64,000 nt of DNA from Pseudomonas poae (GCA_004000515.1 CP034537.1:3052001-3116000), one strand, 5' to 3'; positions 45,218 to 56,571 are shown, counted from the first letter of the stretch. A program made the numbers and translations. The notes: generated by a model from the letters alone, not told the origin.

Positions 45218-48200
45218 TCAGACCAGAGGTTTGCTCTCGTGTTCTGCTTCCTGTGCAGCAGCGGCTGCGGCTTCAGCTTCCTTGCGACGGCGACGCACTT
45301 CACGTGGGTCGTTCGGCGCACGGCCGTTTTCAGTCAGGGCGCTAGCAGGTGCGGCTTCAACCACTGGAGCGGCCACTTCGGCAACTACCGGTGCTTCAAC
45401 TACGGGTGCTGGCTCGACGACTGGAGCAGGCTCAACCACTGGGGCAGGTTCGGCAACCACGACTTCGGCAACCGGTGCTGGCGCTTCCTCTACTACTGGG
45501 GCTGGCGCTTCAACCGGAGCGGCGGGCTCGGCAGTCCATTGGAAGGCGGTCTGTTCTTCACGAACTTCGCGAACTTCTGGCGCTGCTTCGACAACCGGTG
45601 CTTCAACAACCGCTTCAACCACTGGCTCAGGCTCGGCCACCGGTGCTGGCTCAACCACTGCCGCTTCCACTTCCGGCAAAGCTTCTTGATCCGGGGCAAC
45701 TTCCACTTCCGGAACTACCGGCGCTTCGATCGGGGTGGTGGCTTCTACAGCAGGTGCTTCGACAACCGGTGCTTCGAAGGACGGAGCTTCAACAGCCGGA
45801 GCTTCAACAACAGGCGCTTCAACGACTGGCGTCTCGGCAACCGGTGCTTCCACGGCGACGGTTTCTTCTACGGCAGCAGTAGCGCGCTCAGCCTGCTCGT
45901 GAGCCTGGGCTTCAGCAGGTGCGCTGATGACCGAGCTGGCAACAGCAGCGGTAACGGCCAGGCCGGCAGCCAGTTCGGCGCCACTTGGTTCGTCGGTTGC
46001 GCCTTCTGCGTTCTCGCCGGTCTCTTCCGAGCCTTCGATCACGTTGCCGTTGGCATCACGTTGACGCTCACGACGGTTGCTGCGGCGACGCTGGCCACGG
46101 GAGCGACGGCGTGGACGATCGCCTTCGGCGCCTTCCTGACCATCTTCCTGCAGTTGCTCTTCACCGGTCAGTACTTCTTCTTCGCTGGCGGCAGCGGCTT
46201 GCTCGGCACGTGGTTGACGTTCTTCACGCGGTGCGCGTGGTTGACGCTCCTCACGTGGCGCACGCTCTTCACGCGGCTGACGAGCCGGGCGCTCTTCGGC
46301 AACAACGGCTGCACCGGCAACGGCTGGGGCCGCGTCCAGTGGCTCGCGCAGTTCACGCACGCGCTCTTCGCGTTCGCCGCGTGGCTTGCGATCTTCGCGC
46401 GGTGCACGTGGAGTGCGTGGTGCACGCTCTTCACGCGGTGCGCGTTCTTCACGGGCTACGGCTGGAGTTTCTTCACGGGCTTCGCGAGGTGCACGTTCTT
46501 CGCGAGGTGCGCGCTCTTCACGTGGGGCACGCTCCTCGCGTGGCTTGCGCTCTTCGTCGCGGCGACCGTTGCGGTTGCGGCTCTGCTGGCGACCGTTGCG
46601 ACGCTCTTCGTTGCGTGCCGGGCGTTCGGCGGCAGGTTTTTCAACCACAACCGGTGCAGCTGGCTCTTCCTTGGTGGCGAACAGGCTGACCAGCGACTTC
46701 ACCAGGCCTTTGAACAGGCTTGGCTCAGGCAGGGCGGCCGGTGCGGCAACAGGGGCAGCAACTTCGGTCGGAACCGGTGCGTTGGCACGGGCCGGCGCGG
46801 TCTTCACCGCAGCTTCCTGGCGAACCAGGGTGCGGGTCGCAGCAGCTGGCTGGACTTCTTCCACTTCGGCAGCGGCAGCAGCGATTTCGTAGCTGGACTG
46901 GCCGCTATGGGCTTCCGGGCTGTCATCACGCAAACGCTGCACTTCAAAGTGCGGCGTTTCGAGGTGATCGTTCGGCAGGATGACGATACGGGCGCGGGTG
47001 CGCAGTTCGATCTTGGTGATCGAGTTGCGTTTTTCGTTGAGCAGGAAGGCTGCAACCGGGATCGGCACTTGCGCGCGGACTTCGGCGGTGCGGTCTTTCA
47101 GGGCTTCTTCTTCGATCAGGCGCAGGATCGCCAGCGACAGCGATTCAACGTCACGGATGATGCCGGTGCCGTTGCAACGCGGGCAGACAATGCCGCTGCT
47201 CTCGCCCAGGGATGGACGCAGGCGTTGACGGGACATTTCCAGCAGGCCGAAGCGCGAGATGCGGCCGACTTGCACGCGGGCGCGGTCAGCTTCCAGGCAC
47301 TCGCGGACTTTTTCTTCCACGGCGCGCTGGTTCTTGGCAGGGGTCATGTCGATGAAGTCGATCACGATCAAGCCGCCGATATCACGCAGGCGCAACTGGC
47401 GGGCGATTTCTTCAGCCGCTTCCAGGTTGGTCTGCAGGGCGGTTTCTTCGATGTCGCTGCCTTTGGTCGCACGCGCCGAGTTGATGTCGATGGACACCAG
47501 GGCTTCGGTCGGGTCGATTACGATGGAGCCGCCGGAAGGCAGTTCGACCACGCGCTGGAAAGCGGTCTCGATCTGGCTTTCGATCTGGAAACGGTTGAAC
47601 AGCGGCACGCTGTCTTCGTACAGCTTAATCTTGCTGGCGTACTGCGGCATCACCTGGCGGATGAAGGTCAGGGCTTCGTCCTGGGCTTCAACGCTGTCGA
47701 TCAGCACTTCGCCGATGTCCTGGCGCAGGTAGTCGCGGATAGCGCGGATGATCACGTTGCTTTCCTGGTAGATCAGGAACGGCGCGGAACGATCCAGGGA
47801 CGCTTCTTTGATAGCGGTCCACAGTTGCAGCAGGTAATCGAGGTCCCACTGCATTTCTTCGCTGCTGCGGCCCAGGCCGGCAGTGCGAACGATCAGGCCC
47901 ATGTCGGCAGGTGCGATCAGGCCGTTCAGCGCTTCGCGCAGTTCGTTGCGCTCTTCGCCTTCGATGCGACGGGAAATGCCGCCGGCACGTGGGTTGTTCG
48001 GCATCAGGACTAGGTAGCGGCCAGCCAGGCTGATGAAAGTGGTCAGGGCTGCGCCCTTGTTGCCACGTTCTTCTTTCTCGACCTGAACGATGACTTCCTG
48101 GCCTTCGCTCAGGACGTCCTTGATGTTCACGCGGCCTTCGGGGGCTTTCTTGAAGTATTCGCGGGAGATTTCTTTAAGGGGCAGGAAGCCGTGGCGCTCG

Positions 48201-48385
48201 GAGCCGAAATCGACAAAGGCAGCCTCAAGGCTTGGTTCGATGCGAGTAATACGGCCTTTGTAGATGTTGGCCTTCTTTTGCTCGCGTGCACCGGATTCGA
48301 TGTCCAGGTCGTAGAGGCGTTGGCCATCTACCAGTGCAACACGCAACTCTTCGGGTTGAGTTGCGTTAATCAGCATTCTTTTCAT
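45218..48385 (-). CDS. rne: ribonuclease E
   Basis: Main endonuclease of mRNA decay and rRNA/tRNA processing, scaffold of the degradosome. 1055 residues from ATG 48385 ('[20 protein letters not shown]'). S1 domain about 38-120, 5' sensor, DNase-I-like region with catalytic Asp in '[13 protein letters not shown]' and '[11 protein letters not shown]', Zn-link 'CPRCNGTG' near 405. The C-terminal half is disordered: Arg-rich '[20 protein letters not shown]' repeats (about 46380-46560, RNA binding) and Ala/Val/Pro/Glu repeats ('[20 protein letters not shown]'). Frame intact despite the repeats. Confidence 0.95.
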   Translation of the reverse strand: MKRMLINATQPEELRVALVDGQRLYDLDIESGAREQKKANIYKGRITRIEPSLEAAFVDFGSERHGFLPLKEISREYFKKAPEGRVNIKDVLSEGQEVIVQVEKEERGNKGAALTTFISLAGRYLVLMPNNPRAGGISRRIEGEERNELREALNGLIAPADMGLIVRTAGLGRSSEEMQWDLDYLLQLWTAIKEASLDRSAPFLIYQESNVIIRAIRDYLRQDIGEVLIDSVEAQDEALTFIRQVMPQYASKIKLYEDSVPLFNRFQIESQIETAFQRVVELPSGGSIVIDPTEALVSIDINSARATKGSDIEETALQTNLEAAEEIARQLRLRDIGGLIVIDFIDMTPAKNQRAVEEKVRECLEADRARVQVGRISRFGLLEMSRQRLRPSLGESSGIVCPRCNGTGIIRDVESLSLAILRLIEEEALKDRTAEVRAQVPIPVAAFLLNEKRNSITKIELRTRARIVILPNDHLETPHFEVQRLRDDSPEAHSGQSSYEIAAAAAEVEEVQPAAATRTLVRQEAAVKTAPARANAPVPTEVAAPVAAPAALPEPSLFKGLVKSLVSLFATKEEPAAPVVVEKPAAERPARNEERRNGRQQSRNRNGRRDEERKPREERAPREERAPREERAPREAREETPAVAREERAPREERAPRTPRAPREDRKPRGEREERVRELREPLDAAPAVAGAAVVAEERPARQPREERAPREERQPRAPREERQPRAEQAAAASEEEVLTGEEQLQEDGQEGAEGDRPRRRSRGQRRRSNRRERQRDANGNVIEGSEETGENAEGATDEPSGAELAAGLAVTAAVASSVISAPAEAQAHEQAERATAAVEETVAVEAPVAETPVVEAPVVEAPAVEAPSFEAPVVEAPAVEATTPIEAPVVPEVEVAPDQEALPEVEAAVVEPAPVAEPEPVVEAVVEAPVVEAAPEVREVREEQTAFQWTAEPAAPVEAPAPVVEEAPAPVAEVVVAEPAPVVEPAPVVEPAPVVEAPVVAEVAAPVVEAAPASALTENGRAPNDPREVRRRRKEAEAAAAAAQEAEHESKPLV

Positions 48386-49143
48386 GTTGTACCGTCGGTT
48401 TCCGGGCTGCCGGAAACGGCGTTCGGCACACACGACTTCTCACGGTCGGTGTCAGGTGCGTCAAGAGTGGTTGGCCACTCCAGTGTCCAGCAAACACCGG
48501 CCAATTGGGCTGGTATCGCGACGGACGCGTCCTGCTTGTTAGCGGTGGTGACAAAGGCACCACTTCAACAAAAGCTAAGGTCAGGAGGAGGAATCAACCG
48601 GCGACTGTGGACGAGATGAAGCGTCTAAATATAAGCCTAGTGCTACACGGTCCGACGGTTGTGCATCTCCACCCTACACGTATCCCTGATAATTCGGGTG
48701 CTGCCGCGCGCAGAATCCGCAGCGGGTTGGCATTTACCGTGTTCTCCAATGGGGAGTCCACGCTCATGGCTAAACAAGACTAGGTGTGGGCGACTGCGCT
48801 CTCACTCAGCTCTTAACAGGCGTTGTTTCCGAAGCATTCGCCATGGTCTGGCTCAAGACTGACTGCACTTTGTGAACTGGCCGTAAATATCGGCGCAAAA
48901 CGCGAGTATTCACTCTGCTTTCTGCACTCGCTTCAGGCCTCATGTCACCTGCGCTCGTTACAATCCTGAGCCTTCCAAGGTGGCGAAAGCCCCGTAGGAC
49001 GGCCTCGCGTCCTGATGAATTGCGATGGTCAGGGCCGGCAGTTTGCCGCATGTCCTCTGGCCAGGCCGCTTTTGGCGGCGTTCGCGACTATAGCAGCAAT
49101 GATTAAGTGCTTCAATTCCATAAAAATTGTTATCATCGCCGGC
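48386..49143. other. 758-nt region between rne and rluC
   Basis: Divergent promoters and a long rne leader are expected. In enterobacteria the rne 5' UTR binds RNase E for self-control; I can point to no conserved element here, though several short hairpins exist. A possible small reading frame from 48616 has no convincing context, so I leave it out. Confidence 0.5.
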
Positions 49144-50102
49144 ATGACGACTACCGCCCCCAGACCCCCAGCGTCCAGCTGCTCGAGGTCTCGCCGGAAT
49201 ATGCCGGCCAACGCATCGACAATTTTCTCCTGGCCAGGCTCAAGGGCGTGCCCAAGACCTTGATTTACCGCATCTTGCGTAAAGGTGAAGTGCGGGTGAA
49301 CAAGGGCCGGATCAAGCCCGAGTACAAGTTGCAGGCGGGCGATATCGTCCGTGTGCCGCCGGTTCGCGTGCCAGAACGTGACGAGCCTGTGCCATTGGCT
49401 CAAGGCTTGTTGCAGCGCCTGGAAGCCTCGATTGTCTTCGAAGACAACAAGCTGATCGTGATCAACAAGCCGTGCGGCATTGCGGTTCACGGCGGCAGTG
49501 GCCTGAACTTCGGCGTGATCGAAGCCTTTCGTCAGTTGCGTCCGGATGCCAAGGAGCTGGAGCTGGTCCATCGCCTGGACCGCGACACTTCCGGCCTGCT
49601 GATGATCGCCAAAAAGCGCAGCATGTTGCGTCACCTGCACACCGCCCTGCGTGGCGACGGTGTGGACAAGCGCTACATGGCGCTGGTGCGCGGCAACTGG
49701 GCCAGTTCCATCAAGAGCGTGCGTGCGCCTCTGCAGAAGAGCAACCTGCGCTCCGGCGAACGCATGGTGGAAGTGGACGAGGAGGGTAAGGAAGCGCTGA
49801 CCCTGTTCAAAGTGCTGCGCCGCTTCGGCGACTTTGCCACCATGGTCGAGGCCAAGCCGGTGACCGGGCGTACCCATCAGATCCGTGTGCATACCCTGCA
49901 CGCGGGCCACTGCATTGCCGGTGATACCAAATACGGCGACGAGGATTTCTCCAAGGAGATCCGCGATCTGGGCGGCAAGCGCTTGTTCCTGCACGCCTAC
50001 ATGCTGACCGTGCCGCTGCCCGATGGTGGCGAATTGAAGCTGCAGGCCCCGGTCGATGAGATGTGGGCCAAGACCGTGGAGCGTTTGAGTGTCGCACCTT
50101 GA
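49144..50102 (+). CDS. rluC: 23S rRNA pseudouridine synthase RluC (frame broken by a 1-nt loss)
   Basis: Makes pseudouridines 955, 2504 and 2580 in 23S rRNA. Most of the protein is intact from '[20 protein letters not shown]' (S4 domain, about 20-80), with catalytic Asp in '[15 protein letters not shown]' and '[20 protein letters not shown]'. The start is broken: ATG 49144 reads 'MTTTAP' and then loses frame. One C restored in the run at 49157-49161 gives '[20 protein letters not shown]', 319 residues. The alternative start at 49107 is in the other frame and lacks a site. Divergent from rne, as in other gammaproteobacteria. Confidence 0.93.
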
Positions 50103-50751
50103 TTACAAACTGCTGATTTTCGATTGGGACGGAACGCTGGCCAACTCCATTGGCCGAATTGTCGAGTCGATGCATGCGGCGTCGACCCGTTCGGGTTACG
50201 CGCTGTGCACGGATCACGCGGTCAAGGGCATCATCGGCCTGGGCTTGCCTGAGGCGATTCGCACGTTGTACCCAGAGATCAGCGATGCTGATTTGATTGC
50301 GTTTCGCGAGCACTACGCCGATCACTACATCGCCCTGGAGGCTGAGCCTTCGCCGCTATTTGAGGGCGTGGTGCAGTCTCTGAATGCCTTTCGTGCCGAG
50401 GGTTATCACCTGGCGGTCGCTACCGGTAAGGCCCGTCGCGGCCTGGATCGGGTGCTCAAGGCCCACGGTTGGGAAGATTTTTTCGATATCACCCGTGCTG
50501 CCGATGAAACCGCCAGCAAGCCCCATCCTCTGATGCTCGAACAGATCATGGCCCACTGCGGTGTGTCGCCGCGCCAGGCGTTGATGGTGGGCGATGCCTC
50601 CTTCGACCTGATGATGGCGCGCAATGCTGGCATGGACAGTGTGGCGGTCAGCTATGGCGCCCAGTCTGCCGAGGCCCTGCAACAATACGAGCCGCGGCTG
50701 ACGATTGATCATTTTTCCGAATTGCAGGCCTGGCTCAGCCGGGCCCGATAA
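50089..50751 (+). CDS. HAD-family phosphatase (Gph/PGP-like)
   Basis: 220 residues from GTG 50089, overlapping the rluC stop by 14 nt. HAD motifs: '[13 protein letters not shown]' (nucleophile Asp), '[15 protein letters not shown]' (Ser/Thr motif II), Lys in '[11 protein letters not shown]', and '[17 protein letters not shown]' (motif IV). A small helical cap is between motifs I and II. It probably dephosphorylates a small sugar or nucleotide; the substrate is unknown. Translationally coupled to rluC and 21 nt from sppA. Confidence 0.88.
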   Translation: MSHLDYKLLIFDWDGTLANSIGRIVESMHAASTRSGYALCTDHAVKGIIGLGLPEAIRTLYPEISDADLIAFREHYADHYIALEAEPSPLFEGVVQSLNAFRAEGYHLAVATGKARRGLDRVLKAHGWEDFFDITRAADETASKPHPLMLEQIMAHCGVSPRQALMVGDASFDLMMARNAGMDSVAVSYGAQSAEALQQYEPRLTIDHFSELQAWLSRAR

Positions 50752-50772
50752 GTCTTTGCTGGGGTTAATGGC

Positions 50773-51756
50773 ATGAGTGACGAATGGAAGGCGCCCGAAA
50801 AGGCTGAAAGCGGCGATGACAAAAGCTGGAAGCTATTGGAGAAGACCCTGCTGGCCAGTGTCCAGGAGCAGCGCCGTGCGCGGCGTTGGGGGATTTTCTT
50901 CAAACTGCTGACCTTTGTGTGGCTGATCGCAATGCTGGCGCTGTTCAGTCCGCTGATGGACATGGAAAAGAACGCAACTCGCGGTGCCAGTTATACCGCG
51001 CTGATCGAGGTGCGCGGGGTGATCGCCGACAAGGAGTCCGCCAGCGCCGACAATATCGTTAGCAGCCTGCGGACTGCGTTTGAAGATCCCAAGGTCAAAG
51101 GCGTGATCCTGCGTATCAACAGTCCGGGCGGTAGCCCGGTGCAGTCGGGATATGTGTATGACGAGATTCGCCGTCTACGCGGCTTGCACCCGGATACCAA
51201 GCTTTATGCGGTGATTTCCGATCTTGGTGCCTCCGGAGCTTATTACATTGCCAGCGCGGCTGATCAGATCTATGCCGACAAGGCCAGCCTGGTGGGCTCC
51301 ATTGGCGTGACGGCCGCCGGTTACGGGTTTGTCGGCACCATGGAGAAGCTCGGCGTAGAGCGCCGCACCTACACTTCGGGCGAGCATAAATCCTTCCTTG
51401 ATCCGTTCCAGCCGCAAAAGGCTGATGAAACCGAGTTTTGGCAGGGCGTGCTCGACACCACGCATCGTCAGTTCATCGCCAGCGTGAAACAGGGGCGTGG
51501 CGATCGCCTGAAGGACAAGGAACATCCGGAGCTGTTCTCCGGGTTGGTGTGGTCGGGCGAGCAGGCGTTGCCGCTAGGCTTGATCGACGGCCTGGGCAGT
51601 GCCAGTTCGGTTGCGCGGGATGTGGTTGGCGAGAAAGAGCTGGTGGATTTCACCGTGCAGGAATCGCCGTTTGATCGGTTCTCCAAGAAGCTGGGCGCCA
51701 GCGTGGCGGAGAAGTTGGCGCTGTATATGGGCTTCCAAGGCCCGAGCCTGCGCTAA
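50773..51756 (+). CDS. sppA: signal peptide peptidase SppA, 36K type
   Basis: S49 peptidase that degrades signal peptides in the inner membrane. 327 residues: a cytoplasmic N-tail, a membrane anchor 'FFKLLTFVWLIAMLALFSPL' (42-62) and a periplasmic peptidase domain. 'ILRINSPGGSPVQSGYVYDE' is the oxyanion region; catalytic Ser about 153 in 'DLGASGAYYIASAAD' and Lys about 206 in 'SGEHKSFLDP', 53 apart as in B. subtilis SppA. Starts ATG 50773 with an internal GGGG site. Confidence 0.93.
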   Translation: MSDEWKAPEKAESGDDKSWKLLEKTLLASVQEQRRARRWGIFFKLLTFVWLIAMLALFSPLMDMEKNATRGASYTALIEVRGVIADKESASADNIVSSLRTAFEDPKVKGVILRINSPGGSPVQSGYVYDEIRRLRGLHPDTKLYAVISDLGASGAYYIASAADQIYADKASLVGSIGVTAAGYGFVGTMEKLGVERRTYTSGEHKSFLDPFQPQKADETEFWQGVLDTTHRQFIASVKQGRGDRLKDKEHPELFSGLVWSGEQALPLGLIDGLGSASSVARDVVGEKELVDFTVQESPFDRFSKKLGASVAEKLALYMGFQGPSLR

Positions 51757-51780
51757 GATTCTGAGCCTGGTGTAGATTCA

Positions 51781-51873
51781 AATGTGGGAGCGGGCTTGCT
51801 CGCGAAGGCGGAGTGTCAGTCATCGATATGCCGACTGATTCACCGCATTCGCGAGCAAGCCCGCTCCCACATT
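51781..51873. repeat. REPIN, GTGGGAGCGGGCTTGCTCGCGA type
   Basis: A perfect 25-bp inverted repeat (51781-51805 and 51849-51873) with a 43-nt spacer, between the convergent sppA and maf. Confidence 0.88.
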
Positions 51874-51888
51874 GGTTTTGTGCAGGGT

Positions 51889-52467
51889 TCAAGGGATTTG
51901 CACGCCTTCACTCAGCAACATGTCTACCAGGCGAATCAGCGGCAAACCTACAAGGCTCGTCGCATCCGGCCCCTCCGTGTTCTGGAACAAGCTCACACCC
52001 AATCCTTCTGCCTTGAAGCTGCCCGCGCAGTCATAGGGTTGCTCAATCTTCAGATAGCGTTCGATCCGCTCCACATCCAGCTCACGCATGTGTACGGTAA
52101 ACGGCACGCAATCGACCTGGCAGTGGCCGGTCTCGGTGTTCAGTAATGCCAGCCCAGTCAGGAAGCTGACCCGCTTGCCGCTGGCGGCCAGGAGTTGATC
52201 GCGGGCGTTTTCAAAGGTGTGCGGCTTGCCGATGATTTTTCCGCCGAGTGCCGCCACCTGATCGGAGCCAATGATCAAATGCCCTGGATGGCTGGCTGCA
52301 AGGGCGCGGGCTTTCTGTTCAGCCAGGCGCTTGACCAGCTCCACGGCGGACTCATTTGCGTGATGGCTTTCGTCGATGTCCGGCGAGCTGCAAGTGAATG
52401 GCAGATGCAGGCGGCTCAGCAATTCCCGGCGATAAACCGAGCTGGATGCGAGTAATAAAGGCAGCAT
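51889..52467 (-). CDS. maf: Maf-family nucleotide pyrophosphatase (YceF-like)
   Basis: 192 residues from ATG 52467 ('MLPLLLASSSVYRRELLSRL', GAGGAGACGCCC upstream). Maf motifs: 'LLASSSVYRRELL', 'HLIIGSDQVAALGGKIIGKP', 'GSFKAEGLGVSLF'. Removes pyrophosphate from 7-methyl-GTP, thought to be house-cleaning. The longer in-frame start far upstream at 52983 is rejected. Divergent from yceD. Confidence 0.92.
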   Translation of the reverse strand: MLPLLLASSSVYRRELLSRLHLPFTCSSPDIDESHHANESAVELVKRLAEQKARALAASHPGHLIIGSDQVAALGGKIIGKPHTFENARDQLLAASGKRVSFLTGLALLNTETGHCQVDCVPFTVHMRELDVERIERYLKIEQPYDCAGSFKAEGLGVSLFQNTEGPDATSLVGLPLIRLVDMLLSEGVQIP

Positions 52468-52572
52468 GGGCGTCTCCTCAAGGCAGCCGGGGATTCTAGC
52501 TGCGTGACCGGCTGACGCACAGGGCTGAATTTCCTTTGACATGGCTGGGTGCATCCCTATAATGCTGCGCCT

Positions 52573-53103
52573 ATGTTGAATGACCCGATTCCACCTCACG
52601 TTGACCCGCGCAAATTGGCTGATCGTGGCACTTCCCTTCAAGGTGAGTTGCTGCTGGCCGATTTGGAGAGACTCTGCGACCCGCTTTCCGACACTGTCGG
52701 TACGGTGCAGGCCAAATTCGTTTTTGAACGAGATGAACGTAAAACTGTGGTAATCCACAGCTTTATCGACACCGAGGTCAAAATGGTTTGCCAGCGTTGT
52801 CTTGAGCTGGTCACCCTGCCGATCCACAGCGAGTGCAGTTATGCTGTGGTGAAGGAGGGTGCGAATACCCAGTCGTTGCCGAAAGGTTATGACGTGCTGG
52901 AACTGGGCGAAGATCCTTTGGATCTGCATGCACTGATCGAGGAGGAGCTTCTGCTCGCCTTGCCCATTGTGCCTGCTCATCATCCGGAAGAATGCCAGCA
53001 GCCGGCGGGTCTCGATGACGAGCCCGAACCGAGCGAGGACGAGGTAACGCGGTCCAACCCGTTCAGTGTATTGGCGCAGTTAAAGCGTGACCCAAACGTT
53101 TAG
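52573..53103 (+). CDS. yceD: YceD (DUF177) 23S rRNA accumulation protein
   Basis: 176 residues from ATG 52573 ('MLNDPIPPHVDPRKLADRGT'). DUF177 landmarks 'FERDERKTVVIHSFIDTEVK', 'MVCQRCLELVTLPIHSECSY' (C-x-R-C-L) and acidic 'DPLDLHALIEEELLLALPIV'. Linked to rpmF and plsX in many bacteria. A role in 23S rRNA levels is known for YceD in other species. Confidence 0.93.
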   Translation: MLNDPIPPHVDPRKLADRGTSLQGELLLADLERLCDPLSDTVGTVQAKFVFERDERKTVVIHSFIDTEVKMVCQRCLELVTLPIHSECSYAVVKEGANTQSLPKGYDVLELGEDPLDLHALIEEELLLALPIVPAHHPEECQQPAGLDDEPEPSEDEVTRSNPFSVLAQLKRDPNV

Positions 53104-53116
53104 GAGTTAATCAATT

Positions 53117-53299
53117 ATGGCTGTTCAGCAGAACAAAAAATCCCGCTCTGCCCGTGACATGCGTCGTTCGCACGATGCCCTGACGGCAAGCACTCTGTCT
53201 GTAGAAAAAACCACCGGTGAAATTCACCTGCGTCACCACGTATCGCCAGAAGGCGTATACCGTGGCCGTAAAGTGATCGACAAGGGCGCTGACGAGTAA
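53117..53299 (+). CDS. rpmF: ribosomal protein L32
   Basis: 60 residues, '[20 protein letters not shown]' with '[20 protein letters not shown]'. The Cys zinc ribbon seen in some L32 is missing, as in other gammaproteobacteria. AGGAGTTAATCAATT before the ATG. Co-transcribed with yceD and plsX. Confidence 0.97.
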   Translation: MAVQQNKKSRSARDMRRSHDALTASTLSVEKTTGEIHLRHHVSPEGVYRGRKVIDKGADE

Positions 53300-53303
53300 T
53301 CAC

Positions 53304-54314
53304 TTGTCTGCTCTAGTCATCGCGATAGACGCAATGGGCGGGGACTTCGGTCCCCGCAGCATTGTTCAGGCCTGCATTGCCAGCCTGTCTGCCACACCCT
53401 CGCTGCACCTGACCCTTGTCGGTCAACCCTCCTTACTTGAAGAATTGATTGCCAGCCATCCGGCGGTGGATCGCGCGCGCCTGACGATTACGCCAGCCAG
53501 CGAAACCATCACCATGGATGAAAAACCGGCGGCTGCCCTGCGTGGCAAGCCTGACTCTTCGATGCGGGTGGCGCTTGAGTTGCTGCGTGATGGCAAGGTG
53601 CAAGCCTGTGTCAGTGCTGGCAATACCGGGGCGCTGATGGCTTTGTCGCGGCATGTGCTCAAGACGTTGCCTGGCATTGATCGGCCAGCGATGGTGGCGG
53701 CGATTCCGACGCAGCAAGGCTATTGCCAGCTGTTGGACCTGGGGGCAAACGTTGATTGCAGTGCCGAGCACCTGCTGCAGTTTGCCGTGATGGGCTCGGT
53801 GGCTGCCGAGGCGTTGGGCGTGGCCCGGCCGCGTGTTGCCTTGCTGAATATCGGCACCGAGGACATCAAGGGCAACCAGCAGGTCAAGCTCGCCGCCACG
53901 TTGTTGCAAGGTGCGCGTGGCTTGAACTACATCGGTTTTGTCGAGGGTGACGGTCTGTACCGTGGCGAAGCGGATGTGGTGGTGTGCGATGGGTTTGTCG
54001 GAAATATCCTGCTCAAATCCAGTGAAGGCCTGGCGACCATGATCGCTACGCGTATCGAGGCGTTGTTCAAGCGCAACCTGGTTTCACGCATCGTGGGGGC
54101 CTTGGCGTTGCCGTTGATGCGCCGCCTGCAGGCTGACCTGGCGCCGGCGCGGCACAATGGTGCGAGTTTTCTCGGCCTGCATGGCATCGTGGTGAAAAGC
54201 CATGGTTCGGCGGGTGTGGAAGGCTTTCAAAGCGCGATTGCGCGGGCCCTGATCGAGATTCAGGAAAACCTCCCGCAACGCTTGCACGGCCGTCTAGAGG
54301 ACCTGTTGCCTTAG
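53304..54314 (+). CDS. plsX: phosphate acyltransferase PlsX
   Basis: 336 residues from a TTG start, 4 nt after rpmF ('[20 protein letters not shown]'). 'DAMGGD', '[20 protein letters not shown]' and '[15 protein letters not shown]' are family blocks. Converts acyl-ACP to acyl-phosphate for the PlsY route of glycerolipid synthesis. Start by TTG with a weak site suggests translational coupling to rpmF. Confidence 0.95.
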   Translation: MSALVIAIDAMGGDFGPRSIVQACIASLSATPSLHLTLVGQPSLLEELIASHPAVDRARLTITPASETITMDEKPAAALRGKPDSSMRVALELLRDGKVQACVSAGNTGALMALSRHVLKTLPGIDRPAMVAAIPTQQGYCQLLDLGANVDCSAEHLLQFAVMGSVAAEALGVARPRVALLNIGTEDIKGNQQVKLAATLLQGARGLNYIGFVEGDGLYRGEADVVVCDGFVGNILLKSSEGLATMIATRIEALFKRNLVSRIVGALALPLMRRLQADLAPARHNGASFLGLHGIVVKSHGSAGVEGFQSAIARALIEIQENLPQRLHGRLEDLLP

Positions 54315-54440
54315 GCGAATCGGCCCGGAAATGCTTAAATGTGACCGGCCAGTTCAATTGACCATCCAATCTGTCAGTTTCGGGTGCTCCCACCGTAGGG
54401 GTGCCCATATCCGACGACCAGATCATTAGGGGCTTGTTAC

Positions 54441-55380
54441 ATGTCTACATCCCTCGCATTCGTCTTTCCAGGGCAGGGTTCGCAGTCCCTCGGCATGCTG
54501 GCCGAGCTGGGCGCGCAATACCCGCTGATCCTGGACACCTTCAAGGAAGCTTCCGATGCCTTGGGTTACGACCTGTGGGCGTTGACCCAGCAAGGGCCGG
54601 AAGAGCAGCTCAATCAAACCGACAAAACTCAGCCGGCCATCCTGACCGCTTCGATCGCCCTGTGGCGCTTGTGGCTGGCAGAAGGTGGTGCGCGCCCGGC
54701 ATTCGTGGCCGGTCACAGCCTGGGCGAATACAGTGCCCTGGTTGCAGCGGGTAGCCTGACCCTGGCTGAAGCGGTCAAGCTGGTTGAACGTCGTGGCCAG
54801 CTGATGCAAGAAGCCGTTCCGGCTGGTCAGGGCGGCATGGCTGCGATCCTGGGCCTGGACGACGCCGTCGTGATCGAAGCCTGTGCCGAAGCGGCACAAG
54901 GTGAAGTGGTCAGCGCAGTGAACTTCAACTCCCCCTGGCCAGGTGGTAATCGCTGGCGCCAAGGCTGCGGTTGAGCGCGCCATCGAAGGCTGCAAGGCCC
55001 GTGGCGCCAAGCGCGCGCTGCCGCTGCCGGTAAGCGTGCCGTCTCACTGCGAGCTGATGCGCCCGGCGGCCGAGCGTTTTGCCGAATCCATCGCCGCCAT
55101 CAACTGGCAGGCGCCGCAGATTCCGCTGGTGCAGAACGTCAGCGCGGCCGTGGCCGCCGACCTCGAAACCCTCAAGCGTGACTTGCTGGAACAGCTCTAT
55201 AAGCCCGTACGTTGGGTTGAGTCGGTCCAGACCCTGGCCGCCAATGGCGCCACCGAGCTGGTCGAGTGCGGTCCGGGCAAAGTCCTGGCCGGTTTGAACA
55301 AGCGCTGCGCCGACGGTGTGTCGACCGCTAACCTCAATACCCCGGATGCCTTCGCTGCCGCTCGCGCAGCATTGGCCTGA
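54441..55380 (+). CDS. fabD: malonyl-CoA:ACP transacylase FabD (frame broken by a 1-nt gain)
   Basis: Loads malonate onto ACP. ATG 54441 ('MSTSLAFVFPGQGSQSLGML'). Catalytic Ser in 'FVAGHSLGEYSALVAAGS' near 93 and Gln in 'FPGQGSQ'. At 54931-54935 there are five C where four are expected; removing one gives 'NSPGQVVIAGAKAAVERAIE', which joins the second half ('LPVSVPSHCELMRPAAERFA', catalytic His in 'PSH'), 312 residues. Essential gene, so an error is likely. Between plsX and fabG as in other pseudomonads. Confidence 0.93.
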
Positions 55381-55399
55381 AGAATTAGGAGAAGCCTGC

Positions 55400-56143
55400 A
55401 TGAGTCTGCAAGGTAAAGTTGCACTGGTTACCGGCGCAAGCCGTGGCATTGGCCAGGCGATCGCCCTGGAGCTGGGCCGTCAGGGCGCCGTTGTCATCGG
55501 CACCGCCACTTCTGCCTCGGGCGCCGAGCGTATCGCCGCGACCCTGAAGGAAAACGGCGTGCAAGGCACCGGCCTTGAGCTGAACGTCACCAGCGACGAG
55601 TCCGTGGCTGCCGTGCTGGCCGAGATCACTGCACAGTTCGGCGCGCCGGCTATTCTGGTGAACAACGCCGGCATCACCCGCGACAACCTGATGATGCGTA
55701 TGAAAGACGACGAGTGGTACGACGTGGTCGATACCAACTTGAACAGTCTGTTTCGCCTGTCCAAGGGCGTTTTGCGCGGCATGACCAAGGCGCGTTGGGG
55801 CCGAATTATCAATATTGGCTCCGTAGTGGGTGCCATGGGCAACGCAGGCCAAGTAAACTACGCCTCCGCCAAGGCCGGCCTGGAAGGTTTCAGCCGTGCA
55901 CTGGCGCGTGAAGTCGGCTCGCGGTCGATTACGGTCAACTCGGTGGCCCCAGGGTTCATCGATACCGATATGACCCGCGAACTGCCGGAAGCACAGCGTG
56001 AAGCCTTGCTGACGCAGATTCCGCTGGGCCGTCTGGGCCAGGCTCAAGAGATCGCGAATGTGGTCTCTTTCCTGGCATCCGACGGTGCGGCATACGTGAC
56101 TGGGGCTACAATCCCGGTGAACGGCGGGATGTACATGAGTTAA
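55400..56143 (+). CDS. fabG: 3-oxoacyl-ACP reductase FabG
   Basis: 247 residues from ATG 55400 (TTAGGAGAAGCCTGC). SDR fold: 'ALVTGASRGIGQAIALELG' (NADP loop), 'LVNNAGITRDNLMMRMKDDE', Ser in 'INIGSVVGAMGN' and the Y-x-x-x-K 'YASAKAGLEGFSRAL'. Reduces 3-oxoacyl-ACP in each elongation cycle. 20 nt after fabD. Confidence 0.96.
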   Translation: MSLQGKVALVTGASRGIGQAIALELGRQGAVVIGTATSASGAERIAATLKENGVQGTGLELNVTSDESVAAVLAEITAQFGAPAILVNNAGITRDNLMMRMKDDEWYDVVDTNLNSLFRLSKGVLRGMTKARWGRIINIGSVVGAMGNAGQVNYASAKAGLEGFSRALAREVGSRSITVNSVAPGFIDTDMTRELPEAQREALLTQIPLGRLGQAQEIANVVSFLASDGAAYVTGATIPVNGGMYMS

Positions 56144-56334
56144 ATTGTGACGGATCGCTTCAAAAAAATGTCATACGAGCTGTCTAAAATCCGTTATAAA
56201 GCTGCAACTTAATTTATAGGCGGGTGGTCGACCGGGTACGTGGTGAAGCTTTCAGTTGAAAAGCTGAAAAGGCTTTCTATACACTTACCCACTGGCCAGC
56301 TGCCTGAATTTGTCCATTAGGAGTTAAACAAGGT

Positions 56335-56571
56335 ATGAGCACCATCGAAGAGCGCGTCAAGAAAATCGTCGCCGAGCAACTGGGCGTTAAAGAAGAAGAA
56401 GTGGTCAACACTGCTTCCTTCGTAGAAGACCTGGGTGCCGATTCCCTTGACACCGTTGAGCTGGTGATGGCTCTGGAAGAGGAATTCGAGACCGAAATCC
56501 CGGACGAAGAAGCTGAAAAAATCACTACCGTTCAAGCTGCTATCGACTACGTTACTGCCCACCAGGCGTAA
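56335..56571 (+). CDS. acpP: acyl carrier protein AcpP
   Basis: 78 residues, '[20 protein letters not shown]'; pantetheine Ser in '[18 protein letters not shown]' (near 37). Very acidic, four helices. The 191-nt gap before it could carry its own promoter. AGGAGTTAAACAAGGT before ATG. Serves FabD, FabG, FabF and PlsX. Confidence 0.97.
   Translation: MSTIEERVKKIVAEQLGVKEEEVVNTASFVEDLGADSLDTVELVMALEEEFETEIPDEEAEKITTVQAAIDYVTAHQA

Noticed and set aside
45218..46600. Possible assembly collapse in the repeat-rich end of rne
   Set aside because: The frame stays open through all repeats and ends at a good terminator, so no error is needed to explain it.
45239..48013. 924-codon open frame opposite rne
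   Set aside because: Low-complexity translation of the rne repeats on the wrong strand; rne is intact and certain.
48505..48783. 92-codon frame in the rne-rluC gap
   Set aside because: The ATG at 48616 lacks a close ribosome site and the protein resembles nothing; this region is the rne leader.
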